Positions 1 through 11,546 of a stretch of DNA of 64,000 nt are shown in pieces. This DNA comes from Yamagishiella unicocca (lineage: Eukaryota > Chlorophyta > Chlorophyceae > Chlamydomonadales > Volvocaceae). The stretch is taken from the NCBI GenBank assembly GCA_003116995.1, contig BDSL01000064.1, positions 310,001 to 374,000 on the forward strand, given 5' to 3'. Below the pieces are notes generated by a model, which saw only the letters and a list, made by a program, of their open reading frames with translations, was not told the DNA's origin and ran no database searches. The position numbers were made by a program, and so were the translations under genes. Within the stretch, counting starts at the first letter, position 1; each line of letters opens with the position of its first letter.

Positions 1-1
1 C

Positions 2-1600
2 GCCCTCGTATGCGCCAAGCCTGCGGTGGATGCGGAGAACCATGCTGAGGAGGCAGCTGGGGCCCAGCAGACGGCGGAGGGGGCTAGGGCTGGGGCCCAG
101 CACGCGGCGGCGACGGAGGGGGCTGAGGAGGCTGCGCCGCCAGGGGCCGCCCCGTCCGCGACCAGGTCCAGTCGCGATGGCAAGAAGGGCGGCAAACGGA
201 AGGCCAAGGCACCCAGCGTGCGCAGCCCGGATGCCGTGGTGGCGGGGGCAGGGGAGGGGGCCGCCGCCGCCGGCGGCGGCGGGCCGGCCGCTCATGCCGT
301 TGAAGCCGCCCATCCGACCACGACGCAGGTCTCACCTACCCGCGCGCCCGCCGCCGGTCGTGCAATGGAAGACGACGCAGCCACTGCGGCCATCGACGCC
401 GACGCCGTGGAAGCAGGCACGCGCCTGGCTGCGGCGCTCGTGGCTGAGGCTGCTACTGCTACAGGCGCAGCGGCTGCGTCGTCTCCTCACAGCCAAAGCA
501 CCCGAGGAGGGCGGCGAAGCCAGCGCCTCCAGACGCGTGGAGATCAGGGCGTGGTGGCGGCGGGATGTGCGAGCGACGCCGAGGGGTCCGCAGCGGCGCC
601 TGTGGTGACGGGACCTGCTGGTAGCAGCCGGAGCGGCTCCGCTGTCGGTACGACAGCAACTAAGGACTCGGATCGCGCGTTATTGCCGGCCATCGCTGAG
701 GCGGAGGAGGGGGGCGCTGGTGAGGGGGCCGAGCACCCGGGTGCGGATGGGGAGGCGGCGGCGGTGAAGCCAAGTGGTGCTGCCACGGGGGCCACTATGG
801 AGAAGGGCTCGGTTGGCGGCGACTGCGACGTCGATGGCGGCGGAATGGAGGCGGGGGGTGCGCTCGCAGCTAGCGACGGCGGGCCAGACGTTGGGGGCCA
901 CTCGTCCCGGAGCAGGAAGGGCGGGAGCAAGAAGGGCGGCAGCAAGGGGGGGAAAGCGACCGCCAGCAAAACGCGCCAGCAGCCTAAGGGTCAGGACGGG
1001 GAGGGGGAGGCTGCAGGGGAGGCGGAGCAGCAGGTGCGCTTCGCGGCTGAGGTTGGCGAGCCCTCAGCCCAGCAGCTGGAAAGCGCTGCTGGCCCGCGGC
1101 CTGGGCCGCAGCACCAGCAGCCGCCCTCCGCATCGCCGCGCGCTGGCGGATCTAGCTCTCCCAACACGGCTGCACAGCCACAGGACGTCTCGACAGCGGG
1201 GCCGCGTGCGGGATCCACCGAGCTTGCACAGCAGCAGCCGGAGGCCCTTGGGTTGGCGGTCGGGGGCCAGACGGCGACTGACACGCAGGCGCCGCCGTCG
1301 GAACTGCGGCGCAGCGGGCGCTTGCTGGACCAGGTCCGCAGCCCGCCCGCGGCGGTGGCTGCAGCTACGGCTACTGCGGCTGTAGCCACCCGGTCGCAGA
1401 GCCGGCTGGTGGTCGCAGCTGCGCCCAGTGTTAACACCCGAGCGACCGCGAAGCGGCTGGCCGAGGGGCCGGCGGCGGGCGGCGCGGAGGTCACTCCGAG
1501 CACCAAGAGGCCGCCTCGGGGCAAGCGGACGGGGCATGAGGAGGAGGAGGACGAGGAGGCGGGGCGGGGGGATCGGCCGACGAAACGGACGAGGCAGTAG
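2..1600 (+). CDS. C-terminal exon of an Ala/Gly-rich basic nuclear-type protein (5' partial)
   Basis: The frame is open from the left edge (first codons read ALVCAKPAVDAEN) to TAG at 1598-1600, so this is the 3' part of a longer gene. The roughly 530 residues are low complexity (Ala, Gly, Glu, Pro) with scattered basic clusters: SRSRKGGSKKGGSKGGK, RRSGRLLDQVRSPP, TRSQSRLV, and a C-terminus STKRPPRGKR followed by an acidic run and PTKRTRQ. These look like nuclear localisation signals, and the repeated RRS-x-RL pattern is common in tails of chromatin-associated proteins. No catalytic domain is visible. The functional domain presumably lies upstream of the window, so I assign no function. It is convergent with the HIRIP3-like gene. 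Confidence 0.7.
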   Translation, partial: ALVCAKPAVDAENHAEEAAGAQQTAEGARAGAQHAAATEGAEEAAPPGAAPSATRSSRDGKKGGKRKAKAPSVRSPDAVVAGAGEGAAAAGGGGPAAHAVEAAHPTTTQVSPTRAPAAGRAMEDDAATAAIDADAVEAGTRLAAALVAEAATATGAAAASSPHSQSTRGGRRSQRLQTRGDQGVVAAGCASDAEGSAAAPVVTGPAGSSRSGSAVGTTATKDSDRALLPAIAEAEEGGAGEGAEHPGADGEAAAVKPSGAATGATMEKGSVGGDCDVDGGGMEAGGALAASDGGPDVGGHSSRSRKGGSKKGGSKGGKATASKTRQQPKGQDGEGEAAGEAEQQVRFAAEVGEPSAQQLESAAGPRPGPQHQQPPSASPRAGGSSSPNTAAQPQDVSTAGPRAGSTELAQQQPEALGLAVGGQTATDTQAPPSELRRSGRLLDQVRSPPAAVAAATATAAVATRSQSRLVVAAAPSVNTRATAKRLAEGPAAGGAEVTPSTKRPPRGKRTGHEEEEDEEAGRGDRPTKRTRQ

Positions 1601-2150
1601 CAGGGCCCCGAGCCGCGCAGTGCTGGCAGCGCAGGTGTTGCTACAGCTGGCAGTGGTGCAGTGGGGTGAGGGGATTGGAAGGGGGGGCTGGTGGGGTGTG
1701 TGGCTGTAGGGCACAGTACGGAGAGCCGCACCCAAACGCCAGCGCGTGGTGTTGCACATTTCCGTTGACTAGTGTTGTTTAGCAGACGGTCAGTCCTGGC
1801 TGGTAGTCTGTGGATTCAGGGCAGCGGGCATAAGGAGGGTGGTAGGCTCCTATGGCTCGCGTTACGAGCTGTTGGCAAACACCTTGTAGCGCTTGATGTT
1901 GATTGGTTTAGGGGCACTGTATAGTTACGATTCCAGCCGCCGGCCCACTCGGGGTATATTGCGCCCAGTCACAGCACCTGAAGGCTGTCGCACATTAGGC
2001 GTCCACTCGCAGCGGGACAGATATGTGGGGCATATCCCCTAAAATTAAGAACAGTCGCAGAGGCACGAACGCCGGACTTTCCTGGCTTGGCAGCTGCCGC
2101 GTCCTGTTGCTTTTCCCAACACACGTATCGACGGGAGTGGCCAATGCCTC

Positions 2151-2155
2151 TGTAA
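2151..2155 (+). promoter_or_regulatory. TGTAA polyadenylation signal of the first gene
   Basis: TGTAA is the usual chlorophycean poly(A) signal. This is the first copy downstream of the stop at 1600, giving a 3' UTR of about 570 nt, a normal length for this group. Confidence 0.5.
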
Positions 2156-2319
2156 GTGATAGGACCGCTGTTGCAGTGTTGGTGGTTATGGTGTTAGCCC
2201 TCCTTATCCCTATCTCCTGATCAGCAACTGGCGGGATTGAGCGCTCACGCTTTCCAAAAAGTGGGCCGCATTTAGGGGTTTGTGCAACGGTGCAGAGACA
2301 TGCGGAGAGGGCAGCATGC

Positions 2320-2324
2320 TTACA
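2320..2324 (-). promoter_or_regulatory. TGTAA polyadenylation signal of the HIRIP3-like gene
   Basis: TTACA on the plus strand is TGTAA on the minus strand, about 455 nt past the stop codon at 2778. The two convergent genes' signals lie about 170 bp apart, so their 3' ends nearly abut. Confidence 0.45.
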
Positions 2325-2777
2325 TGTCAACTCGTCCAATATGTACAGCTCGCCCGACGGATCCAGGATCCCGTTTCTTACTTGACGTCACGCGCCATCG
2401 CGTCGCTCAGTTTGTATTATTCGCGCAACAGTTTCTTTAGCTAGTAGCGGCTGCTCCGCTTGGCAGGAACTCCATGGGTGCCCTGGCTGTGCCTTTGCCA
2501 ACCCCTCCTGCACTTGCACCCATTCTCGGCTTTGTCTCTCCCAACATCCCAGTTCTACACGCCTACTCTACTGCCTGCCCTACGACGCACATTGACGCCT
2601 CCACCACTAGCTAGGATAACCTCCGCGCCACCTCCTGCTGGGCTAAGACCCAGTTGGGGCCTCCACAGAAGCAGCCTGCATGCCCGCCCGCCCGCGCTCT
2701 CCAGCCAGCACACACCCCACCCAGCATCCAGAGTTCCTCCACAGCACGTGGGGTGTCACGACAGCAACCGCCACCTC

Positions 2778-5700
2778 TCAATCGTCATCCTGCGCCTCGA
2801 AGTCGCAGTCGTCGTCCACCTGCTCTTCGCTGTCACTCTCCTCTGCAGGGGGAACAAGCCGGGGCAGGGCAGGCAGCGTCGTGCGCGGGTGCCGTACAGC
2901 AGGCTGGGTCACACGGTTCCGCCCCTTCGGGGTAGTGGGGGCAGTGGATGGACGGGTAGCGTCCGAGCTGGTGTCGGCACACTGGAACACACACACACAC
3001 ACAGGGTGGCGAAGGGGTCGCTCCAGGGTGAACGTGGGAGGAGAGGGGCATGCACGCGAGCCCTGACCCTGACCACCCCTTTCAATCCATCTTACCTTCC
3101 TCTTCTTCCTCCTCCTCTTCCTCCCCATCCTCCTCGGCAATCTTCGCCGTCAGCGCCTTTTGCTTGCCGCCAGTCCCCGCCGCAGCGGCTGTGGCCGCTC
3201 CGCCCCGCTTCTTCACTGCCTCGCCCTCCTCCTCCTCCTCCTCCGCCTCCTCCTCGGCGTCGTCATCATCTGCCCCCTCCTCTGCGCCACTCCAGCCGGC
3301 CTTCGCCTCCGCTCCGCCCCGCTTGTCGCTCGCCTCGCCCTCGCCAACCTTGGCCCCTCCGTCGCCGTCCTCGTCGTCCTCGCTGTCCAACACGGCCGTC
3401 CGCCGGCCCCTCGCTGCGGCGCCGCCAGCCTTGGCGGCCGCCCCCTTGCCGGCCTCGGGAACTACTTCAACCAAATCCTCTGACTCTGACTCTAAAGCCG
3501 TGCCGTCGCTGCCGCCATCCGCGCCCGCGCCGTCCGCCGCATCCTCCGGCTCTGCTTTAGCCTGGCTGGGCGCTCCCTTGCCACCACCTCGCCGCCGCGG
3601 TGCAGCTCCCAGGTCGTCGCTATCGCTACCACTGCCACCACTGCCGCCACCCGAGCCCTCTTCGCCGTCCTCCGAGCCTGCCTGCGCACGGCGGGCTTTC
3701 TTGGCGGCGCCCTTGCGCGGCGGCGGCGGCTCCTCCTCCTCCTCGGAGTCCTCCTCCTCCTCCTCGGAGTCGGCCTTCGTCTTCTTAAATATTTTGCTGT
3801 AGGTGAGGCAAAATGTAGCAGCGCGAGGACGTTAGGTACGATGACAAAAAGCCTGACGCGCCAAGGCGCAGCCAGTCAAGTAAGGTAGCCGAGGAAATAA
3901 GTACGTGTAACCACATCTCTGCGTGTCGTGGTTCCCAGCCCCATTCAAAACTGGAACCCTCCCCAGCCCGGCGTGCCGCCAGCGCGCTGGCCCTCGTCCG
4001 CCCCGGCCCCTCCCTCGAGTCCCCTCGGTCCCGCTGCACCTGAAGTTGATGGAGGCCGCCGCAGCGCGACGCGGCCTGCCGCCTCCCAGGCTGATGATGT
4101 TGGACGTGTCGATGCCTTCCATGTCCCTGTCACGTTCAAGCTGTCGCCGCACTTGCTGCGGCAGCGTGATGAAGCAGGTGGGCCGGTGGGGGGTCGACAA
4201 TTCGTGGTCGACAATGAGTGGGTCGGCAATGAGTGGTTGACAGTACAGGGGAGCCAGGCGACGCGGTCAGGAGCCGCTATAGAAGAGCAGGGACATTATC
4301 ACTGGGAGCCGGGACCATCCCTTTCCCGCCCTGCAGCCAGCTACCGCCCCCCCCCACCCTCATCCCGATCTCACCGCACCCCCCGCCCCGGGTCTTCCTC
4401 GAAACCCCCACCCTCACCCCGATCTCCTTATCTCCGCTCCTGGCGTTCAGGCCGTGTCGCGCCAGCAGCTCCTCCAGGGCATCCTCCAGCTCAGACACGG
4501 ACTTCTTGCGGGCATACAGCGACGGTGCGATTCTGCCAGGCGGGGCAGGCAGGCAGCGATGTTGGGTGCTGGGAAGGACGGACGGGGACGCACGAACGTC
4601 CCAGAGATGTCCCCCCCTGGAGCCAGCTGTCCGCCGTATCTGCCTAAACACCAGCCCCGCCTCGCCCTCACTTGATGGTGGCTTTCTTGCACACGTCCTT
4701 CATCCGGTCAATGGCCCGACTGGTCCTGGCGCCTCCAGCACCAGCACCGCTAGTCCCTGCGGTTCCTGCAGTGCGGTGAGCGAGGTGATGGACAAAGGAG
4801 AAAACCGCATCGCGGTGCGGAGGCATGAGCAGGTGGTCCCAGGTCTGGAACGCCGAAATGGCTCGGCGCGCGAGGTTTCCGGACCAGGATTGGTGTCGCA
4901 ACACCCCGACGTGATGCTGAACACACAGGCCCTGCACGGCAAGCGATGCTGGTCTGACCTAACACAAACGCCGGTGGGCGCGGCGGCACAGTCCTGAAGG
5001 CCACGTGGCACGTGGCCCGGAGCCCGCAGTGTGCCCCCTCAACGCGATGGAGAAGCCCCCTGAACAAGCGCATAAGAGGGGCCTACCACCAGGACCCGTC
5101 TTCCCAGGCGGCCCACGCGACCAGCCGCACAGCTAGCGGGAGCCGCGGCGCGTGCATCGACAACAGTGGCTGCAGTCACCGTCACCACCCGCCTCGCACC
5201 TCCCTCGACCCCCCCCCCACCGCAGCGCGCGCCGCGCAGGCCCCTAGCTCCCCCCAGCCCCTCGCTGCATGTCCCTACCCTACCCTACCCTACCCGGGGA
5301 GCCGCGGCCGCTCTTCTTCGCCCGCTTCTTCGGCCGCTGCTCCTCCCGGTCGCTGCCATCACTGCCGCCAGACGCGTCGTCGCTATCTTCACCGCTACCT
5401 TCACCGGACGCCGCCTTCTTGCTGCTACGGCCCTTGCTCTTGCCCTTGCTGCGGCCACCGCCGGCCGGCACCTCCTCGCGGGGCGGCTCCTCATCCGGCC
5501 GCTTGGGCTTTCTGGCTTGCATGGCAGCACCGGCACCGCCGTTGCCGGCAGGCTGCTGCGGCTTCTGGTTCTCCTTCTCTCCGCCCCTCTTGGATGCTGC
5601 CGCTGCTGTTGCCTTGGAGGCTTTCACCTTGCCACCGCCGTCCTTCGCACCGCCCGCGGCTGCGTCCAGGGAAACGGGCTCCAGTTCCAAAGCCTGTGGG

Positions 5701-6230
5701 CATGACGGGTGGGATTGGGGTGCACAGCGGCACGGCGGGTGGAGTGCAAGGCAGCAGCAGCAGCAGCAGCAGCGCTGGGTTTACCAAACGCGCACGCTTG
5801 ACCACAAGTCGCAGAAGCAGGTGCAAACGCAAAGTAGGTTGAGTTGCTGGCTGTCGCTCTGCAAAGGGTCCACTTGCCCGTGTCCCACCCCCTCGTCTAC
5901 CCACAGGCGCACCTCCTTGACAACTGCTGCGATAACCTTTTTCCTGGAGTCCAGGCTCCCCTCCGCAAGGCCAATTTTTTCCTCTAGCAGCTTTCGCATA
6001 ACTCGCATGGTCAACTGGCTGCGTGGCGGAAATGTGGGCACATGGATGGGGCCAGAGCGGCATAAGGGCGCGGAACGGGACGCCTCGGGCAAAATGAGGC
6101 CCACATAGTTACTACCATAGTCGTCAGTATGCCAAGCAGCTCACTTTTCGTCCAGTAATGTCTTTGCCTTTCCATCAAGCAACTCTTGGGCATGATGCCG
6201 CAGCTCAGCGTCGCTAAGCGTCTCTGCCAT
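2778..6230 (-). CDS. HIRIP3-like histone chaperone (DEK-C-like N-terminus plus CHZ motif)
   Basis: Eight exons on the minus strand: 6145-6230, 5913-6018, 5294-5693, 4672-4765, 4418-4532, 4040-4155, 3096-3796, 2778-2842. All splice sites are GT-AG and phases agree, giving 560 aa. It starts MAETLSDAELRHHAQELLDG. Residues about 30-65 (QLTMRVMRKLLEEKIGLAEG) resemble the DEK C-terminal-type helical fold at the N-terminus of plant HIRIP3-like proteins. A basic Ser/Lys linker follows. Then MKDVCKKATIK-IAPSLYARKKS-VSELEDALEELLARHGL leads into RDMEGIDTSNIIS, the CHZ H2A.Z/H2B-binding motif of HIRIP3/Chz1. The remainder is an acidic/basic tail ending EAQDDD. Expected role: nuclear chaperone for H2A-H2B type dimers. 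The acidic extension after CHZ is longer than I would expect for plant homologues. The last-exon acceptor (2842) was chosen because it is the one that keeps phase. Confidence 0.85.
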
Positions 6231-6784
6231 GGCTTGAGTCCACTCAAATAGGACGGCGGCGCTTTGGATGGCAACTGGCAGCTTTGAGCTGGAAAAGCAC
6301 AGGTGGTCAACGAAGTCGAATATTAAGGAGACAGTTGCGCACACAAGCTTAGGTATTGGAAAAGTGGAAGAGGGTTACCAGTTGCGGGGTGCCAGGATAT
6401 TGGCAAGTAGGTCAGCCTGCTTGTGATTTTCGAAAATCGAATGATCCCGGCAATCCCGCTCGTCCCGCATGCATGGTGGCATGAACAATGCCCGCGTCAG
6501 ATTGGAGATTTCTAATAAGATATTACCAGAAGTAGCCTAAGCAAGTCCTTAGCAGACGTCGTTGCCCAATGACCCAACAGCCTTGATGGACACCACGGAC
6601 CACGGCCTCGGCACTGCAACACTCTGCGTGCGTGCGCAGCTTGGATGCATGCAGCCCTCATCTGCTAGCTGTCAGCTCACATGGCGGGATGTGAGCAAGC
6701 GATTGGGGTCCATTGAAGAACCTGATGACGGTTGGACATCGTTGGGAACGGTTGACCATGGGTGGGCATGTCTGTTCTGGGCAT
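6231..6784. other. Upstream region of the HIRIP3-like gene
   Basis: No convincing coding sequence. The first-exon frame stays open upstream of the chosen ATG, so an earlier start at the N-terminus cannot be excluded. No clear core promoter motif is visible. Confidence 0.3.
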
Positions 6785-6844
6785 GCCCCGGGTGCAAGCC
6801 CCGGGTGCAAGCCCCGGGTGCAAGCCCGTGAAGCCCCGGGTGCA
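6785..6844. repeat. 13-bp tandem repeat GCCCCGGGTGCAA
   Basis: Three contiguous copies start at 6785, 6798 and 6811. A fourth lies at 6832 after a degenerate spacer. Overlapping short ORFs here are by-products of the repeat. Confidence 0.7.
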
Positions 6845-6907
6845 ACCCCCATATCCCCCTCTCCACAAACTGTTATCGGTCATGTGACTTCTAATTATTA
6901 AGCAGAA

Positions 6908-7930
6908 TGCGAGTATTACAAGGGAGCCAGAACGGCTCAAGCGCGGAAGCGCAACCAGGCGGGCCCGATGGGCCAGACCACGACACGGGTCACCGGGCAA
7001 AAGAGCCCGCCCTCACCGGCCGGGAAGGGGCAAAAGCCGAAGGCAGCCAAACACGAGGACACGGAGAAGGCAGCACGCACAACTCAAAGCACGGGGAGGA
7101 GAACAAGCGCGTCCAGACAACACGAACCACCTGCACCAAGCCAGCAGCGAGACGCGAGGAACGCGTCCCGGCAAAACGGGGGCCCCAAGCCCCAGAACCC
7201 GAAAGCACCCACAAAAGACAGCAGAGCGGGGGCCTAAGGCCCAGAAAATCGCCCCCGAGTCAGCCGTCGGGTCACTCCTCGGCACCCGGGCGGCCCGGGA
7301 AGACCACCTCCCCCGCGGGCGAGGCGGCGAGGAAGGGGTGATCGGACGGGATGGCCCCCCACCCGCGGGGGGCCAGCCCCAGCTCGGCAAACGCACTGAG
7401 GCGGGCCCAGAAGTCGGCCGTCACCGCTGCGCACACCCGCACCACCGGCATGCGCCCCCCGGGGGCCCCAGCCTGCACCCGAAACAGGAGGCGGAGCCCC
7501 AAACCCAACGCCGCGACGGCCGCCAAGCACACCACATCCCAAACAAGCGGGTGCACCCCCAACGGGGGCCGACCCAGCCACAAATGCTGCGGGAGCAGGA
7601 CAACCGCGCCCCCCATCGCCTCCACAAGCTCGTCACGCAATGACAAGGCCACCACACACTCCCAGAAGTGGTGGCGCCGGCGGCCCGTGGCCATGGACGC
7701 TCCGCACGGGCAGGGGGTCGTGGGCGACCCCCGCGCCAGGAGGGCCGCGTGCATGGGGAAGCCATGGAACCCGTTCATGGCGAGCCGCCAGAGGGGCTCC
7801 TTGTGCGTGTTGTCCCAGCGAAGACGCCAGAGGCGCACCAGAGTGGCCTGAAATTCCCGGAGGGTGGAGGCCAGGGCTGCCGGGGGAAGGGCAGACCATT
7901 GTAGCGAGATTTGCCCCATCCGAGACCGTA
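6908..7930 (-). mobile_element. 5'-truncated LINE-type retrotransposon, 3' end
   Basis: The minus-strand frame 7919-7272 (about 215 aa) matches the C-terminal region of LINE reverse transcriptases. WRLAMNGFHGFPMHAALL is followed by CPCG and RRRHHFWEC, a zf-RVT-type Cys/His cluster, and then a hydrophobic tail. RT and endonuclease are missing, so the copy is 5'-truncated as is usual for LINEs. Its 3' terminus at about 6908 is shared with a second stub at 59058-59084. The stop is at 7274-7272. Confidence 0.65.
7272..7919 (-). pseudogene. LINE ORF2 C-terminal fragment with zf-RVT-like Cys/His motif
   Basis: An open fragment of about 215 residues with no catalytic domain left. The CPCG...HHFWEC spacing and the W-rich segment before it are the recognisable parts. 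The N-terminal boundary is the truncation point rather than a true start codon. Confidence 0.55.
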
Positions 7931-7935
7931 TGAAA

Positions 7936-8395
7936 CTACCGCCGATGCCGACTTTAGACTATGGTACACGGGTCGGACGAACAGCACAGACGGACCGGCT
8001 GCCCACTTGGCCGAATGCAGAACGGACACCCCTAAAAGGCAAAAATACAAGCGAGCGTCGGAAAGCTGCGCGGAGGATGCTCGTCATGACATTCCCTGCT
8101 AAAAAAAGCCGAGATCGTATGTGGAGAGGGCCGGGACCGTGTAATACGAGCACCCCCCGTATATTCTACCGCCGATGCCGAAAAGTAGTGGCTGGAGAAA
8201 CAGCCCAGACGGGCCGCATTTCCGCATGGCCGGCAGCGCAATAAAAGTCCCCAGTACACGAAATAAACAGCGGGGCCTGGGAAGCTGCGCGCAAAAAGAT
8301 CGCAAAATGACCGAGAAACAGTAGCCGCGAACGGACGGGATTGCCGCCTGGCAGATGCAAAACAATGGATACCCCTAACAGGCGTTTTTTAGAGC
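7936..8395. repeat. Diverged direct duplication, period about 230 bp
   Basis: CTACCGCCGATGCCGA begins at 7936 and again at 8166. Following blocks also match in order: AACAGcaCAGACGG versus AACAGccCAGACGG, and GGAAGCTGCGCG-type segments. The copies are clearly diverged. They abut the LINE fragment and could be part of it or of another element. Confidence 0.5.
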
Positions 8396-8639
8396 AGTGG
8401 CCCGGACGAGCGCAACTCACAGTGCCCTACACGGCAACACAAGAGGAATAGCAGCATGTCCATGGTACCACATTGGGTTGGCTACAAAAGTATGGTAGCA
8501 GACGGGGGCCGATGAAAGAGAGCGCCAGCTGAGAAAACCGCGTGAATGCGCTACGCTGGTACGCCGCGCGCCTCACGATACAGGCTGGGGACCGGTATCT
8601 AAGGTACCTTACATACCTCGCAATGCAACAAATCAAATG

Positions 8640-8960
8640 CTTACGTGAACTCAAGCCCGATTTACCCAGGACAAGAAGGGGGGCCATGTCCTGGACTCAG
8701 CAGAGGCAAGCCGGGCCAAACCCAAGGGGGAAGACCCAGACATCACCGCACCATACGAGATGACAGCGCTAGCAGCCAGCAGACGCCCCGAAAGCCACCC
8801 AAAACACTTGACACCTCACCTCGCCCGCCCAACACAGTGGACCCTGACAAGAAAGACAACCCAAGCACCCCTGGGCACGCCAAGGCCCACCACTGGAAAA
8901 GACGAGCCAGTGCTAGAGGCCCCAGGACCAGATGACAAGTTCGAGCCTGACATATGCAAA
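8640..8960. repeat. Dispersed repeat family, copy A
   Basis: Contains CCCAGGACAAGAAGGGG and GCTAGCAGCCAGCAGACG. Related blocks recur at 50095-50290 and 59935-60060. No coding potential recognised. Probably an unclassified transposon remnant. Confidence 0.45.
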
Positions 8961-9413
8961 ACATAGCGCTCCCCAGAAGGATGGCAACCCAGCTACAGTA
9001 CCCCTGGGTACACCGAGGCCAGACAAGTCAAGGACAGCACGTGATTCCATCCTCCACACGACCTTCCATCCACGCATACTAAACCGAAAATAACATACAC
9101 GATCATCTGCTTCACGAAGAAGACGGTTCCCGTCTTTTCGGTTGTCTGCGTCGGTATTGGTTTTACGTGACAGTAAACTCAACGCCAAAACACGCTGGAC
9201 GTACGACATGGGCAGTGCACTTCCTCCTCACACTGTGCAACGCTGTGTACCACACAACGTCATATAGGTTTGACCCTTCACAGGTGTTGGTACGGTCTAT
9301 TTTTGGAGGAACTGCGCGCACGCCTATTGATCATCCGTCACAAACGCGCCCAGCATATTTGCTGCTAAGAATGCTCGAACACTATCAGCGCGCTGTAAAA
9401 ATTGGAGGCTATC

Positions 9414-9620
9414 CTAGCCGGACATGGCAGCGCTGTCCTTGAACACGGCCCTCAGCGCGTCCCGGAAGATGTGCTCCGCGTGCGGAACATTTATGCCACG
9501 GATGCCCGCTTTGAAATAAGACGAATATGGATGCTTGGAAGACGCCCGTCTAACTTGCCTAGCCCTGCGCGATGCCGTTGACGGTAGCGTGCGTAAGCTA
9601 CGCCCTGCTATGCATGGCCC
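9414..9620 (-). pseudogene. Unidentified coding relic
   Basis: The minus-strand frame reads KHPYSSYFKAGIRG then INVPHAEHIFRDALRAVF and ends at a stop near 9414. It looks protein-like against its surroundings, but no flanking exons or start are evident. Most likely a fragment of a transposon or an old gene; I do not recognise the family. Confidence 0.25.
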
Positions 9621-11546
9621 CGTGTGACCGGCGTCGGCAAGCAGCATCTCGCTGATGCTGGCGCGATGATTCCGTTGCGGCAGCATCACCTTGCAGCTAG
9701 CTGACACAGGCAGCGACGACGACGATGAGGATGATGACGAAGACCTTGCTATGGCCTGTCCCTGCCTGTCCCAACACAGCAGCACCAGGGGACCGAACCT
9801 GACCGAACGAGGATGCGGAAGCGAGCATTGCAGGCTGGTTGGCTAGGGTTGGCTGGCGCGGAGGGGAGCTATCGAACCTACAGAACTTACAACGCATCAA
9901 CCGTTACCACCGAATGTGGTCCAACAGGTCGGGAGCCCGTATACACCCCGTAGCTCAGTTACGGAAAGCACTGAAGCACACTGTATGCACACACCACAAA
10001 AACACAAACCATTCAGCATGCGAGGCTTATCGCAGAAAAAATAAACTAATCCCGGTGTACGACAGTTCTAGCATCCCGCACCTCGGTAACCCGGTACGGC
10101 ACACCAGGCGGCTGCGGCCGATGAGCGCCGATGTGGGTCGGAGACGCAACCGCAGCCCGTACCGCAGCCGCTTAGCGACATTTCCTCTAAATTCGACGCA
10201 TACAGTAATGCATACAGCCATCATGAACGTTAGCGTTACCCCCAACCCTTTCTATCCAGCAATGCCGTACTAAGGCGTTTCCATGCCACTTAAGTGCTGC
10301 TGGTCGGAGACACATGATGCTAGGACAGTGCTGCAAGCCCCCATTTCTACGCAATGACAAATCAACCGAACCTAGGCATGATCAGTGTACGACCTAACAT
10401 GCTCATTATTGTTACCGTTCTTGTTGCAACATCACACCCATCATGTGCGCTTTCCAAGCATTCCGCAATCAAACCCAACATCAGCTCGTGGCTGGATCGG
10501 AAACCCTGGATTGCCGTACCTCGCCGCCAGCCCGCTCGTCACTCAGCGCTTGGGGTTTGGTGGTCCCGTGCACCTCTTCGCCAGGTCAAGGCAAGCTTCA
10601 GGGCGCAAGCCCCACACTTTTGCAACAAAAATCGCATATCATGAGTGCTCTCCTCGAAGTTCCTGCGCAGTTACCATACACCAGTTATGTAGCCGCATCA
10701 TGCACCGCTGTCTATCCTAGTGTCGGATCTAGGTGTGACTACCCGGGGGTCGCCCTTGCTGTCGCGACCAAGAAATCGGTGCTCTTCGAACAAACGCATA
10801 TACCGGTACTCCTGTTTCTGCGACTTGTGAATTTGTGCCTCTCGCATCATGTACCGGCACCACCACCACCACCACCACCACCACCACCGCCACAATGTGG
10901 TGCCTCCAAACCCAACATAATCAAGCTATCGCACGCGTGCCTTCAAGGAGCGAACTTTCCTTCCATGTATGTCCTGCCCTCACCGGATTCGCAACGAAGC
11001 TACTCCGACCATGAGCCCAACGGCACGTCAGGTGCCCAACGCTGCAACAATCGCTCCTTCCCACAAACCCGATACGCGCACTGATCCACTAGGGGAGAGG
11101 TAGAAGCAAAACATGCACTGCCAGGCCGGCTGCAATATTCCGAGACCGCTAATCGTTGCATTGGGGCCGCTGCATTGGGGTCGGACGCACGACAGGGCCG
11201 GATGCCTCCCTAACCCACGTCCCCCCAAAACCCCCTGCGTCCCCCCTTCCTCCGCGTCCGTCTTTCCAACCCTCCACCGACATTCTCCAGCTCACAGCTA
11301 CTGACCGTTATGGGTTCCCCCTCGCACTCCACGGGTGCCCTCCATTCGACACGTCTCCTCGTTAGTTGGAGGACCGAAACACATGCAATCGAAACACATG
11401 TAACCGAAACACATGCAACCGAAACGCATCTCATCCGCCTCCGTGGCGGTGACGGCTAGTGAGACGGCTGACGGCTGCACCCGAGGGTGCCCCAGTGGTA
11501 CCTCTCAGGCGCCGGGGGGTACTCCATCAGCTAGGGACGACGGCTT
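9621..11546. other. Gene-free stretch downstream of the giant gene
   Basis: Holds the probable 3' UTR of the minus-strand giant gene. TGTAA on the minus strand is at 9891-9887, about 1.65 kb past its stop. There is a (CAC)n microsatellite at about 10857-10891 and an array of GAAACACATG-type units at about 11375-11430. I see no supported gene. Confidence 0.35.

Noticed and set aside
2778..3140. Using the upstream acceptor at about 2981 for the last HIRIP3-like exon
   Set aside because: It breaks the reading frame of the acidic C-terminus; the CCCCCTGCAG acceptor at 2843 keeps phase 1 and gives a clean acidic end.
2460..3802. Pro/Ser-rich plus-strand ORFs
   Set aside because: Antisense of the acidic tail exons of the HIRIP3-like gene.
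10443..11084. 213-aa plus-strand ORF
   Set aside because: No domain, spans a (CAC)n microsatellite, lacks splice context and has no coding-like bias; random open frame in GC-rich DNA.
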